The notes beneath the pieces were generated by a model. The model searched no databases, was not told the origin of the DNA, and saw only the letters and a program-made list of their open reading frames with translations. Positions 1-7,736 of a stretch of DNA of 64,000 nt are shown in pieces (positions within the stretch are counted from its first letter, which is position 1; every line of letters starts with the position of its first letter). The translations under genes and the position numbers were made by a program. Where the stretch lies: assembly GCA_024399015.1 (NCBI GenBank), contig JAKSIC010000002.1, positions 176,529-240,528 on the forward strand. Direction: 5' to 3'. The DNA comes from Fibrobacter sp. GTDB taxonomy: Bacteria > Fibrobacterota > Fibrobacteria > Fibrobacterales > Fibrobacteraceae.

Positions 1-531
1 CAAAGCCTTTACTGAATTCTCAGAGAGCCGCTTAAGTGCAGCAGCGTAATGATTGGAATTGGCATAGCGAGCGCAAATATACCCAGACGGCACCGCAGAG
101 CCACCTATACGGGGGACAAATTCACCATTGGAATTGATAATAAGATTTACAGAACAGCCATCATTTGCTCCACAACCGTTAAATGACGGGCAAGTATTGG
201 AAAAACTCATTGGAGCTTCTAGTTCAAACGTAAATAAGGGATCGCTGTTCACATTCTTTTTGCCTTCATCATCATCAGGAAGGCATTCACCCTTCGTCAC
301 AAGAAGCTTCTGACCAGATGCCGTAAGGCATAATGGGGTGGATAGACGTTTTGATTCACTAGCCGTTTGTTCAAGAAAAGCTGCCATATTTCGTGCTGCA
401 CCAGCAACCCTTTTGTTTTCGATAGCCTGACGAAGACTCACCACGCCCATGGACGACAAAACACCCATGATAGCCACGACCACCATAACCTCAACAAGGG
501 TATAACCGCTTTTTTTACAGGACCTCAACAT
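1..531 (-). CDS. type IV pilin-like / GspH-type pseudopilin (3' truncated by window edge)
   Basis: This gene reads leftward and runs off the window, so only its first 177 codons are visible. It starts MLRSCKKSGYTLVEVM, a class III prepilin signal: a short basic leader ending in Gly9, then Tyr, Thr, Leu, Val and Glu at mature position 5, followed by a hydrophobic helix (VMVVVAIMGVLSSMGVV). Prepilin peptidase should cut after Gly9. The rest is a globular region with several Cys (TCPSFNGCGANDGC) and a GspH/FimT-like NSNGEFVPRIGG stretch. The start is supported by an AAGGA site a few bases upstream. The likely role is a minor pilin or pseudopilin in a type IV pilus or type II secretion machine; the exact system cannot be told from one subunit. 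Confidence 0.8.
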   Translation of the reverse strand, partial: MLRSCKKSGYTLVEVMVVVAIMGVLSSMGVVSLRQAIENKRVAGAARNMAAFLEQTASESKRLSTPLCLTASGQKLLVTKGECLPDDDEGKKNVNSDPLFTFELEAPMSFSNTCPSFNGCGANDGCSVNLIINSNGEFVPRIGGSAVPSGYICARYANSNHYAAALKRLSENSVKAL

Positions 532-759
532 AATTTTGATTCCTTTTTTTTTTAATATAAATAAATAATAGCCGAAGTGTAAACGGAGATTTACCAAGCA
601 GCACTTGTTTTTGCACAAAATCAACCTCGTAAAAAATCGCTCACTGCATGTTACTAAAAATTTACAAAGCTATTGTAATGGTATTCATCTCGCGTCTTAT
701 TTTCCCTCCGTTTCAGCTGAAATTCATAAAAAATCGCAAGAATTACTATATTTGGTGCC
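532..759. promoter_or_regulatory. divergent intergenic region with hslO -10-like box
   Basis: This 228-base AT-rich gap separates the leftward pilin gene from rightward hslO. A TATATT box lies at 747-752, only 7 bases before the hslO ATG, with no Shine-Dalgarno sequence between them, so hslO is probably transcribed from at or next to its start codon. A poly-T run at 543-552 is the A-rich leader of the pilin gene read on the other strand. Confidence 0.4.
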
Positions 760-1683
760 ATGAATTTTAAGGACCGCATTATTCGATCTACGGGCAAGAA
801 GGCTCCTTTCCGCCTGGTTCTTGTGGACATCACCAACACAATGAACGAAATCGGGGCAAAGCACGGAGCCCAGTCTTACTCCCTTAAATTGCTGGCTGAA
901 ACCACAATTTCGTCCATTTTTTTGAGCAGTAGCCTCAAGATGAAGGGTACTGTAAGCGTAACCGCCACCTTCGGTGGTGAAATTTCCTACGCAAAGGCAG
1001 ACACTACCCCCTACATCAGCCGTAAGGAAGACGAAGAGTCCTACTACTTTGTACGCGCCATGATTCCACAGGACGACCTGCAGTCCATCAAGGGCGACGA
1101 ACCGGCCCTGATTCCTCAGAACTATCAGGTGGTAAAGCTGAACGAATACGGCAAGCGCGTTCACGAGAGCGTGGTACAGGCCGTTAGCCCCTCCATGGGT
1201 CAGAATCTGGCAACCTACTTGTTCCAGTCCGAACAGATTCTTTCTGCAGTGGGCATCGAAGCCCAGTTCAACAAGCAGGACCCCAGCAAGCTGGACTATG
1301 CCGTTGGTTTTTACGTAGAAGCCTTCCCCGAAATGGAAGAGAAGGACACCACCACCTTGGAACAGGTTGTGTTGAACTTGCCCAAGTTCTCTGAAATGTA
1401 CGACGCCCAGGAAAAGGGCGGCAAGACCATGGTGGACGAATTGCTTTACCAGTTCGAAGGTCCCTACGAAATTGAAGTCATCAAGGAATTTGGCGCCAAG
1501 GCATTCTGCCCTTGCAGCAAGGAACGCACCATCAGTTCTCTGGCAGCACTGCCCTTGAACGACTTGAAGGACTTGGAAAAGGAAGGCAAGGATCTTGAAA
1601 TGGTCTGCGACTTCTGCCGCAACAAGTACATCGTGACTATCGATGACTTGAGAAATTTGATTAAGGAAAGAGAATCCAAGTAA
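760..1683 (+). CDS. hslO: Hsp33 redox-regulated holdase chaperone
   Basis: A 307-residue protein matching Hsp33 in length and layout: an N-terminal substrate-binding domain, then the C-terminal zinc/redox switch. The four zinc-binding Cys are visible as CPC at residues 250 and 252 and CDFC at 283 and 286, the usual C-x-C...C-x-x-C spacing. In known Hsp33 these Cys bind zinc when reduced and form disulfides under oxidative stress with unfolding, which activates the cytosolic holdase. thrH follows after about 20 bases, so the two may be co-transcribed. The ATG is preceded by a close -10-like box instead of a ribosome binding site. Confidence 0.92.
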   Translation: MNFKDRIIRSTGKKAPFRLVLVDITNTMNEIGAKHGAQSYSLKLLAETTISSIFLSSSLKMKGTVSVTATFGGEISYAKADTTPYISRKEDEESYYFVRAMIPQDDLQSIKGDEPALIPQNYQVVKLNEYGKRVHESVVQAVSPSMGQNLATYLFQSEQILSAVGIEAQFNKQDPSKLDYAVGFYVEAFPEMEEKDTTTLEQVVLNLPKFSEMYDAQEKGGKTMVDELLYQFEGPYEIEVIKEFGAKAFCPCSKERTISSLAALPLNDLKDLEKEGKDLEMVCDFCRNKYIVTIDDLRNLIKERESK

Positions 1684-1703
1684 GGGTTCAAAAAAGGATT
1701 TAT

Positions 1704-2321
1704 ATGTTTACTAAGCAATGTGTCGTGACTCTGGACTTGGAAGGCGTTCTCGCTCCTGAAATCTGGATTGCTGTCGCAGAAAAGACCGGCATCGAAGACC
1801 TGCGTCTCACTACCCGCGACATCCCCGACTACGACGTTCTGATGAAGGGTCGTATCAAGATCATGGAACGTGAAGGCCTTAAGCTTTCTACCATCCAGGA
1901 CGTGATCCGCAACCTGGGTCTTCTGAAGGGCGCCCGCGAATTCATGGACACTCTCCGCGACGAAGCCCAGGTGATCATTCTTTCCGACACCTTCCAGGAA
2001 TTCGCCTACCCCATCATGCAGAACCTGGGCATGCCCACCATTTTCTGCCACAACCTGATTGTGGAAGACGACATGATCAAGGGTTACCACCTGCGACTGA
2101 ACGACCAGAAGACCAAGGTGGTCAAGTCCCTGCAGGACCTGAACTTCAAGGTTTTCGCCAGCGGCGACTCCTTCAATGACACCGGCATGCTGAAGCAGGC
2201 CGACAAGGGTTGCTTCTTCTGCGCTCCGGATTCCATCGTGGCTCAGTTCCCCCAGCTGGATTCCACCAAGACTTACGCAGAATTGTTGGAAAAATTCCAT
2301 AAGTTCCAGGACACGTTGTAA
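1704..2321 (+). CDS. thrH: bifunctional phosphoserine phosphatase / homoserine phosphotransferase
   Basis: This 205-residue HAD-superfamily enzyme resembles ThrH. Motif I is LDLEGVLAPE with Asp11 as nucleophile and Glu13 in place of the usual second Asp, a ThrH hallmark; motif II is the Ser of ILSDTF, and motif III/IV is GDSFNDTGML. ThrH dephosphorylates phosphoserine and can transfer the phosphate to homoserine, linking serine and threonine synthesis in the cytosol. An AAGGA site precedes the ATG. The gene sits between hslO and the ybjQ-like gene on the same strand, with a palindromic insert after its stop codon. Confidence 0.87.
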   Translation: MFTKQCVVTLDLEGVLAPEIWIAVAEKTGIEDLRLTTRDIPDYDVLMKGRIKIMEREGLKLSTIQDVIRNLGLLKGAREFMDTLRDEAQVIILSDTFQEFAYPIMQNLGMPTIFCHNLIVEDDMIKGYHLRLNDQKTKVVKSLQDLNFKVFASGDSFNDTGMLKQADKGCFFCAPDSIVAQFPQLDSTKTYAELLEKFHKFQDTL

Positions 2322-2327
2322 AGGAGA

Positions 2328-2367
2328 TCCCGGGTCATCCCCGTCAAGCGAGGACAAGCGCCCGGGA
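2328..2367. repeat. palindromic intergenic element between thrH and ybjQ
   Basis: TCCCGGG (2328-2334) and CCCGGGA (2361-2367) are perfect inverted repeats enclosing a GTCATCC-rich loop. An AAGGAG hexamer lies just before the element (2321-2326) and again just after it (2371-2376), as if the element had entered a ribosome binding site and duplicated it. A related palindrome follows the ybjQ-like gene at 2703-2722. Confidence 0.55.
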
Positions 2368-2383
2368 TGACAAGGAGTAAAAT

Positions 2384-2698
2384 ATGAAGCTTTATACAAC
2401 AGACTTTATTTCTGGAAAAGAAATTGAAACCATCCAGATGGTCAAGGGCAGCATCGTGTTCAGCAAGAACGTGGTTCGCGACGTTTTTGCAGGCCTTAAG
2501 TCCATCATTGGTGGCGAACTTGCAGGCTATACCGAAATGCTGGAACAGGCCCGTCAAGAGGCAACAAACCGCATGGTTATTCAAGCCCAGAACATTGGTG
2601 CCGACGCCATTGTTTCCGTACGTTTCATGACATCTGCCGTTATGGCTGGCGCCGCAGAAATCATTGTCTACGGCACCGCGGTAAAATTCAAGAAATAA
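2384..2698 (+). CDS. YbjQ-like UPF0145 protein
   Basis: A 104-residue protein of the YbjQ/UPF0145 family, recognisable from the MKLYTTDFISGKEI opening, the central GLKSIIGGELAGYTEML stretch and the later QAQNIGADAIVSVRF segment. The family forms small ring-shaped oligomers related to heavy-metal-binding-type folds; its function is not established. A strong AAGGAG site lies about 7 bases before the ATG. No signal peptide or membrane segment is visible, so it should be cytosolic. Confidence 0.85.
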   Translation: MKLYTTDFISGKEIETIQMVKGSIVFSKNVVRDVFAGLKSIIGGELAGYTEMLEQARQEATNRMVIQAQNIGADAIVSVRFMTSAVMAGAAEIIVYGTAVKFKK

Positions 2699-2702
2699 GG
2701 AG

Positions 2703-2722
2703 ACCCCGGCTCGGAGGCCGGG
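2703..2722. repeat. CCCCGGC/GCCGGGG palindrome after ybjQ
   Basis: A perfect inverted repeat, CCCCGGC - tcgga - GGCCGGGG, directly after the ybjQ-like stop codon. Both this copy and the 2328-2367 element are preceded by AGGAGA and followed by TGACA, so they look like members of one palindromic repeat family. Confidence 0.5.
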
Positions 2723-2762
2723 GTGACATTTGGGGCAGGTCCCCGCCGTTCACAGTAAAAAA

Positions 2763-2795
2763 ACACCTGGGCGAAAACCCAGGCGTTTTTTTTTC
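2763..2795. terminator. bidirectional rho-independent terminator
   Basis: CCTGGG - cgaaaa - CCCAGG stem-loop flanked by a run of A on the left and nine T on the right. It lies between convergent genes (ybjQ-like and the CE15 gene) and can stop transcription from either side. Confidence 0.85.
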
Positions 2796-2818
2796 TAATC
2801 CAAAACCCCAAAAAGCTC

Positions 2819-4315
2819 TTATTTCAGAGTGGGAGTTTCCCAGTCGATCCAATCGGACTTATTCCACTTAATCTGCTCAGAATTCTTGGTGTAATCAATC
2901 TTACCAGTCTTGATTCCATCCTTACCCACCAGGAACTTGTTGATGAAGTCCTTGACTTCGTCAAACTGGCCGTTGGGCAAAGAGCAGTGGGCGTGAGCGC
3001 CTTCCTGGCTATAGGTGTAGTTTTCGCTTACTCCAAGTGCATCGAACACTTCCTTGGAAGCCTGGCCGCAGTAGTTGGAGGGAACTTCACCAAGCCATTC
3101 CTGGCCTGCGTTGTCGATAATCAGCAAGGGACGTGGAGCCACCATAGCCACAAGCATGTGCTGGTCGAAGGGCAGAGTGTTTTCGCGACCATCGTAGTTC
3201 TTGAAGGTGGTTTTCATCCAGTTGCCTTCGGAGCCTGCGCTATTCAAGCCCTGGACAAACTGCTTACCCTTCTGCTTGTTGACTTGAGCACCAACGCGCC
3301 AGAGGGAGGCGCCACCAGAGCCGGATTCCTGAGGAATAACCAGGGCGATTCGGGAGTCGAAAGCACCTGCGGCAAGGGAGCCCTTGCCCCAGCGTGAACA
3401 GCCTGTAATGCCCAGATGCTTCACATCAATGCCAGCTTCAGGGGTTTTCTCCAGAGCGTCAATCAAGCGGCTAACGCCCCAGGCCCAGGCCATGATGGTA
3501 CCGGCGCTGGCATTGGATCCGTAAATGTCGTAGAACTTGCCGCTTCCACGATTACTTTCGGGAGCCACGTTATCGGGGTTAAAAATAATCTGGGCAATAT
3601 CAAGACCAGTGAGCGCTCCACCTAGGCTACCACAGGTATTGCCCATAAAGCCACCGCCAAAGCCAATCATTGCAGGCTTCGGGTTATCCTTGGTTCCTGC
3701 ACCACTGATGTTTACAGCAAAGGAAGCAGACTTACCCTTGTCGGTCACGGTCACCGTAAAGGTGCTTCCTGCAAGCTTGCCTTCCACCTTTTCGGGGTTA
3801 CGAGGCTTGTCACCGTACATAATCTTTTCGTACATGGCGCCAATTTCTTCGCGGCGGCACTTCCATTCATCCTTGGTGGAAATTCTCGTTCCTGCGAGAG
3901 TCTTGAAGGGGTCCGGCAGCTTTGCATTGTTGATGCTGGTGGGAATTTCACCGATGGAACATTCGCTGCGGTAATCCTCCTTGAACGCAGGAGCAGCCTG
4001 GATGACTTCGGAACTGCTGGAGCTTAACACTCCCTCGCTGCTAGAACTCGCAATCACACTAGAGCTGGAAGCAGTCGCACTACTGGAAAATACGGCACTG
4101 CTAGAATTTGGAATGTCCGTAATTCCAGCCACGGAACTGCTGGACAAGCCCACATCAGCAACGTTGCTGCTAGAAGACTCATCGGCAACCCCAGCTTCAG
4201 AACTGTAGCCGAGATCGTCGTTACCAGGATTTACGGAATTATTATCGTCGCCGCAGGCGCCAAATACACCTAAAACGGCCAAGGCCGTAATGGCCATGCA
4301 CTTTGTACTCTTCAT
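2819..4315 (-). CDS. CE15-type 4-O-methyl-glucuronoyl methylesterase, Ser-rich linker lipoprotein
   Basis: A 498-residue exported protein. Residues 1-20 look like a lipoprotein signal (ALAVLGVFGAC, Cys21 as the lipidated residue; the -3 position is atypical). Residues about 38-105 form a linker made mostly of Ser clusters, typical of Fibrobacter surface proteins. The rest matches CE15 esterases: the GCSRWGKGS motif puts the Ser nucleophile at 307, Glu330 lies in IPQESGSGG, and the catalytic His lies in GAHAHC (441 or 443). CE15 enzymes cleave the ester between glucuronic acid of xylan and lignin alcohols. The family call rests on the GCSRxGK motif and its surroundings; the real substrate is inferred. 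It stands alone and converges on the hslO cluster. Confidence 0.85.
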   Translation of the reverse strand: MKSTKCMAITALAVLGVFGACGDDNNSVNPGNDDLGYSSEAGVADESSSSNVADVGLSSSSVAGITDIPNSSSAVFSSSATASSSSVIASSSSEGVLSSSSSEVIQAAPAFKEDYRSECSIGEIPTSINNAKLPDPFKTLAGTRISTKDEWKCRREEIGAMYEKIMYGDKPRNPEKVEGKLAGSTFTVTVTDKGKSASFAVNISGAGTKDNPKPAMIGFGGGFMGNTCGSLGGALTGLDIAQIIFNPDNVAPESNRGSGKFYDIYGSNASAGTIMAWAWGVSRLIDALEKTPEAGIDVKHLGITGCSRWGKGSLAAGAFDSRIALVIPQESGSGGASLWRVGAQVNKQKGKQFVQGLNSAGSEGNWMKTTFKNYDGRENTLPFDQHMLVAMVAPRPLLIIDNAGQEWLGEVPSNYCGQASKEVFDALGVSENYTYSQEGAHAHCSLPNGQFDEVKDFINKFLVGKDGIKTGKIDYTKNSEQIKWNKSDWIDWETPTLK

Positions 4316-4413
4316 TTTTAACCCAAAACAACCTCATCCCAACCATTTGAGATGGAGGTAGCATAAATATAAGTTTTCGCAGTGTTCTTCATCACATTGT
4401 CTTGTCGGATTGC

Positions 4414-4483
4414 GTTGTCCACAGACAACAAAGGAGTTTTGCAAAGTCCTTTCTAACGCCTTCAAGTATTCCAATTTGGAATA
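4414..4483. promoter_or_regulatory. three consecutive inverted repeats between CE15 gene and rel
   Basis: Three palindromes lie in a row in the divergent gap: GTTGTC-caca-GACAAC (4414-4429), AAAGGA...TCCTTT (4430-4452) and the perfect 17-mer TATTCCAATTTGGAATA (4467-4483). The last has the form of an operator. They could serve the CE15 gene, rel, or both. Confidence 0.45.
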
Positions 4484-4556
4484 TTTAGCCAAACGGGGAA
4501 AACCCTATTTTCTGCTTATTTTTGCCGTTTTTCCAACCAGCCATCGTTTTTTTAGA

Positions 4557-4562
4557 TATACT
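4557..4562 (+). promoter_or_regulatory. -10-like box just upstream of rel
   Basis: TATACT lies 8 bases before the rel ATG at 4571. No Shine-Dalgarno sequence is present, so transcription would start at or just before the ATG. Confidence 0.35.
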
Positions 4563-4570
4563 TGATAACA

Positions 4571-6715
4571 ATGGAACAGGTAACTCTTTCATCTAATCAA
4601 GCACACATTATCAATGTGCTCCTTAAGAAGAATCCCGCTCTAGACCGCGAGATTCTGTCTAAGGCTGTAGCCTTTATTGCCACTGCTCACGAAGGCCAGT
4701 ACCGCAAAAGCGGCATGCCCTATACCGAGCATCCTTACGAAGTTGCGAAAATTCTTGCTGACTTGAAACAAGACCAGCCTACGGTTCTTGCAGGTCTTTT
4801 GCACGATGTTGTTGAAGATACGGAATACACCCTGGAACAGCTGTCCGAAATGTTCGGAGAAGACGTTGCCTTCATGGTGGATGCCGTTACCAAAATTACT
4901 GCGGCCCAGGAAGCCAACAAGACCGCCCAGAAGGCGGAAACCTACCGTAAGCTGATTATCGCCATGGCCAAGGATCCCCGCGTGATCATGATTAAGATCG
5001 CGGACCGTATCCACAACATGCGTACCATGCGCTACATGAAGCCGGAACGCCGTCAGGCTATCGCCCAGGAAACCCTGGACATCTATATTCCCCTGACCCA
5101 TCGATTCGGTCTCTACAGGCTTAAAACTGAACTTGAAGACTTGAGCTTCAAGTACGTCAATCCGGATGAATACCAGAAGCTGGTGGACGCCCTTATTGAA
5201 AATAAGGAATCCCGAGAACAGTACATCCAGTCCGTGATCGGACCGCTTCAGTTCAAGATGGCCCTTGAAGATTTCGACTGTACCATCCAGGGCCGTACCA
5301 AGAACATTTACAGCATCCACAACAAGATGATTAGCCGAGGCTGTCAATTCGAAGACATCTTCGACATTTTCGCCATTAGAATCATTGTGGAATCCATTCC
5401 GGAATGCTACCTGGCTCTGGGTTACGTGCATAACCTCTGGACCCCACTCCAGAGCCGTTTCAAAGATTATATCGCCACTCCCAAGCCCAATTTGTACCAG
5501 AGCATCCATACTACGGTAATCGGTCCGGACAACAAGATGGTGGAAGTCCAGATCCGAACCAAGGATATGGATGTGGTGGCAGAAAAAGGTTTTGCCGCCC
5601 ACTGGGCCTACAAGCTGGAAACCCAGCACGAAGGTGAAGAGCTCGCATGGCTGAACCACATGGTGAAGCTGCAGTCCGAGATTTCAGACTCCAAGGAATA
5701 CCTGGATTTCTTGAAGGTGGACCTGAAGCCCCAGGGTATGACCGTGTTTACTCCCAAGGGAACTTCCATCGAGCTTCCCGACGGAGCCATCGTGCTGGAC
5801 TTTGCTTTTGCGGTCCATACCGAACTGGGCCTGCACTGCATTGGCGCCCGCATCAACGATGAAGTGGTGAACCTGGACAAAGTCGTCCCCAATGGTGCGA
5901 CTGTTCAGATTCTTAAGAGCCCCCACCAGGAGCCCAGCCCCGAATGGTTGGAGATGGTGAAAACCGTCAAGGCTAAGCAGGAGCTGCGTCGCTGGATCCG
6001 TTCCAGCACCATCCAGCAGGCTAAGGAACTGGGCAAGGAAATCTGGATCCGCGAACTTCACCTGCAGAAGATTGAAAAGGACAAGCGCCCCAAGGAAGAG
6101 GACATCTGCAAGTTCTTCGGCACGGCTGACATCAATGACTTCTATCAGCGCATTGGCGAAGGCGAACTGCCACTGGTAGACATCCAACGGTTCATTAGCG
6201 GTGGCCGCGACGTGACCAAGGAGTCTGCATCGCTGCGATTCTTCCCCGGCTTCAACAAGGACAAGAAACTGGACGTTCGCGACGAAATGCCGCTGCAGAT
6301 TGGCGGCGAAACAAAGCTTCTCATTCACTTTGGCAAGTGCTGCGGCCCCGTGCCAGGCGACAAGATTATAGGCGTACTTCGCCCCCAGATCGGCATCGAA
6401 ATCCATTGTGCCGACTGCGCCGAACTGAAGAAGTTGCCGAAGGAACAACAAGTGGCCGTGGAATGGAACGAAGAAACCAGCCATTCCTTCACCACTCACC
6501 TGACTATTGAAACTGACAACCGCAAGAACATTACTTTGGATGTACTCACGGAACTGAAGAAGGCAAATATCTTCCTGGAACGCATGACTGTAGCTAGCAA
6601 GCATTCCTCCGGCCGAATCAAGATTGTCTGCAAGGCCTTCCGTAAGGACCAGATTGAATCCGTAATGAATTGCATCAAGAACATTTCCGGAGTCCACGAG
6701 GTAGTTAAAGTATGA
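4571..6715 (+). CDS. rel: bifunctional (p)ppGpp synthetase/hydrolase, Rel/SpoT family
   Basis: A 714-residue Rel/SpoT homologue counted from the ATG at 4571; an in-frame TTG at 4562 is less likely. Domains in order: an HD hydrolase domain with HDVVEDT intact, a synthetase domain (GRTKNIYSIHNKM, then YQSIHTTVIGP and EVQIRT...EKGFAAHWAYK), a TGS domain (MTVFTPKGTSIELPDGA), a conserved Cys region (FGKCCGPVPGD) and a C-terminal ACT domain. Both active sites keep their signature residues, so it should make and degrade (p)ppGpp in response to starvation. The stop codon overlaps the start of the next gene in ATGA, which suggests translational coupling. Confidence 0.93.
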   Translation: MEQVTLSSNQAHIINVLLKKNPALDREILSKAVAFIATAHEGQYRKSGMPYTEHPYEVAKILADLKQDQPTVLAGLLHDVVEDTEYTLEQLSEMFGEDVAFMVDAVTKITAAQEANKTAQKAETYRKLIIAMAKDPRVIMIKIADRIHNMRTMRYMKPERRQAIAQETLDIYIPLTHRFGLYRLKTELEDLSFKYVNPDEYQKLVDALIENKESREQYIQSVIGPLQFKMALEDFDCTIQGRTKNIYSIHNKMISRGCQFEDIFDIFAIRIIVESIPECYLALGYVHNLWTPLQSRFKDYIATPKPNLYQSIHTTVIGPDNKMVEVQIRTKDMDVVAEKGFAAHWAYKLETQHEGEELAWLNHMVKLQSEISDSKEYLDFLKVDLKPQGMTVFTPKGTSIELPDGAIVLDFAFAVHTELGLHCIGARINDEVVNLDKVVPNGATVQILKSPHQEPSPEWLEMVKTVKAKQELRRWIRSSTIQQAKELGKEIWIRELHLQKIEKDKRPKEEDICKFFGTADINDFYQRIGEGELPLVDIQRFISGGRDVTKESASLRFFPGFNKDKKLDVRDEMPLQIGGETKLLIHFGKCCGPVPGDKIIGVLRPQIGIEIHCADCAELKKLPKEQQVAVEWNEETSHSFTTHLTIETDNRKNITLDVLTELKKANIFLERMTVASKHSSGRIKIVCKAFRKDQIESVMNCIKNISGVHEVVKV

Positions 6716-7305
6716 TTTCCACTTTGCACCATAGCGACTACACCTTAAAGAACCGCGCCTTCAACTGCCGAATGCGCAATCGCTATTACGAAGAAGTCTA
6801 CTATGCCTTCAGAGCCCTTTTCCCCAACGAAGTTGCCGAACGTAAGGAGCCAAACCCGGTGGCGGACGCCATCTGGTTCCAGCACCTGAGTCGCGAAATC
6901 AAGCGTTACGAGCGCCTGCTCATGACATGCCTGGAATATGCCCAGGCTGCCGTTTTTTATGGAAAAAATGGCAACGCCGCCCTCTATTCCAAGGACAAAC
7001 GCTGGGGTATTCTCCAGGAAGAAATCTTCTTGGTACACTTTTTGCAAGAGTTACAATCTACAACCCGCTACGTAATCGCCCGAATTGATACTGACCAGAT
7101 GCTCCAGCAGTGGAGCGGAGAAATGCAGGACATGAAGGCTAAGCCGGTGGGTTCTGGCTATGTGAACGCAATTCAGGAGAAACTGAACGAAATGAATGCC
7201 GCAACGATCGTCGAATTCAAGGACCTGCTGAAGCACGTCCTGGACCGATTCCAGATCGGCAATACTTTGTTCGGAACCGTCCAGGAACTGCAGAATTTCT
7301 ATTAG
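6712..7305 (+). CDS. uncharacterised protein coupled to rel
   Basis: A 197-residue cytosolic-looking protein that I do not recognise. Its ATG overlaps the rel stop codon by four bases (ATGA), so it is almost certainly translated with rel. It is rich in aromatic and charged residues, looks mostly helical (for example HLSREIKRYERLLMTCLEYA and the C-terminal LNEMNAATIVEFKDLLKHVL), and has no signal peptide, membrane segment or clear enzyme motif. The coupling hints at a role in the stringent response or in regulating Rel, but that is inference from position only. Confidence 0.75.
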   Translation: MISTLHHSDYTLKNRAFNCRMRNRYYEEVYYAFRALFPNEVAERKEPNPVADAIWFQHLSREIKRYERLLMTCLEYAQAAVFYGKNGNAALYSKDKRWGILQEEIFLVHFLQELQSTTRYVIARIDTDQMLQQWSGEMQDMKAKPVGSGYVNAIQEKLNEMNAATIVEFKDLLKHVLDRFQIGNTLFGTVQELQNFY

Positions 7306-7307
7306 GA

Positions 7308-7330
7308 GGCTCGAGGTTCGAGGCACGAGG
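7308..7330. repeat. GAGG-rich short repeat, copy 1
   Basis: The core TTCGAGGCACGAGG, preceded by ggctcgagg, lies between the rel-coupled gene and nuoA. A closely related copy is at 35941-35970 after the UDP-sugar pyrophosphorylase gene. Both sit directly behind a stop codon, so this is a dispersed intergenic repeat. Confidence 0.6.
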
Positions 7331-7355
7331 TAAAGAGTTTTAATTAAGGTAATAT

Positions 7356-7736
7356 ATGTCTGAATACATTATTCTATCCATATTCCTATTCCTAGGTGCG
7401 TTCATCGCGGCGGCAGCCACGGTGGTGGGCCTATTGCTAGGCTATCGCACTAGAAAGACAAAGAACAAGATGCTTCCGTACGAATGCGGTATGGAAACAT
7501 TCGGTAATGCCCGAATCCAGTTTAAGGTGGGCTACTATGTTTTCGCCCTGCTTTTCCTGGTTTTTGACGTGGAAGCCTTGTTCCTGCTCCCTGTTATGGC
7601 CAATTTCAAGGAAATTATGGCAGGAAACACCGCTCTTTCCCCCGTCATTGTGATTGTTGACTTGGTGATCTTCTTGGCGATTCTGGTTTCCGGCCTCGCC
7701 TACGCTTGGAAAAAAGGAATTCTCAAATGGGAATAA
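7356..7736 (+). CDS. nuoA: complex I subunit NuoA
   Basis: A 126-residue membrane protein with three predicted transmembrane helices (about 5-30, 62-84 and 95-118). It carries the NuoA landmarks [23 protein letters not shown] and the conserved [13 protein letters not shown] segment in helix 2. NuoA is a small subunit at the junction of the membrane arm and the quinone site. It is the first gene of the operon, and its end overlaps the start of nuoBC. Confidence 0.93.
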   Translation: MSEYIILSIFLFLGAFIAAAATVVGLLLGYRTRKTKNKMLPYECGMETFGNARIQFKVGYYVFALLFLVFDVEALFLLPVMANFKEIMAGNTALSPVIVIVDLVIFLAILVSGLAYAWKKGILKWE

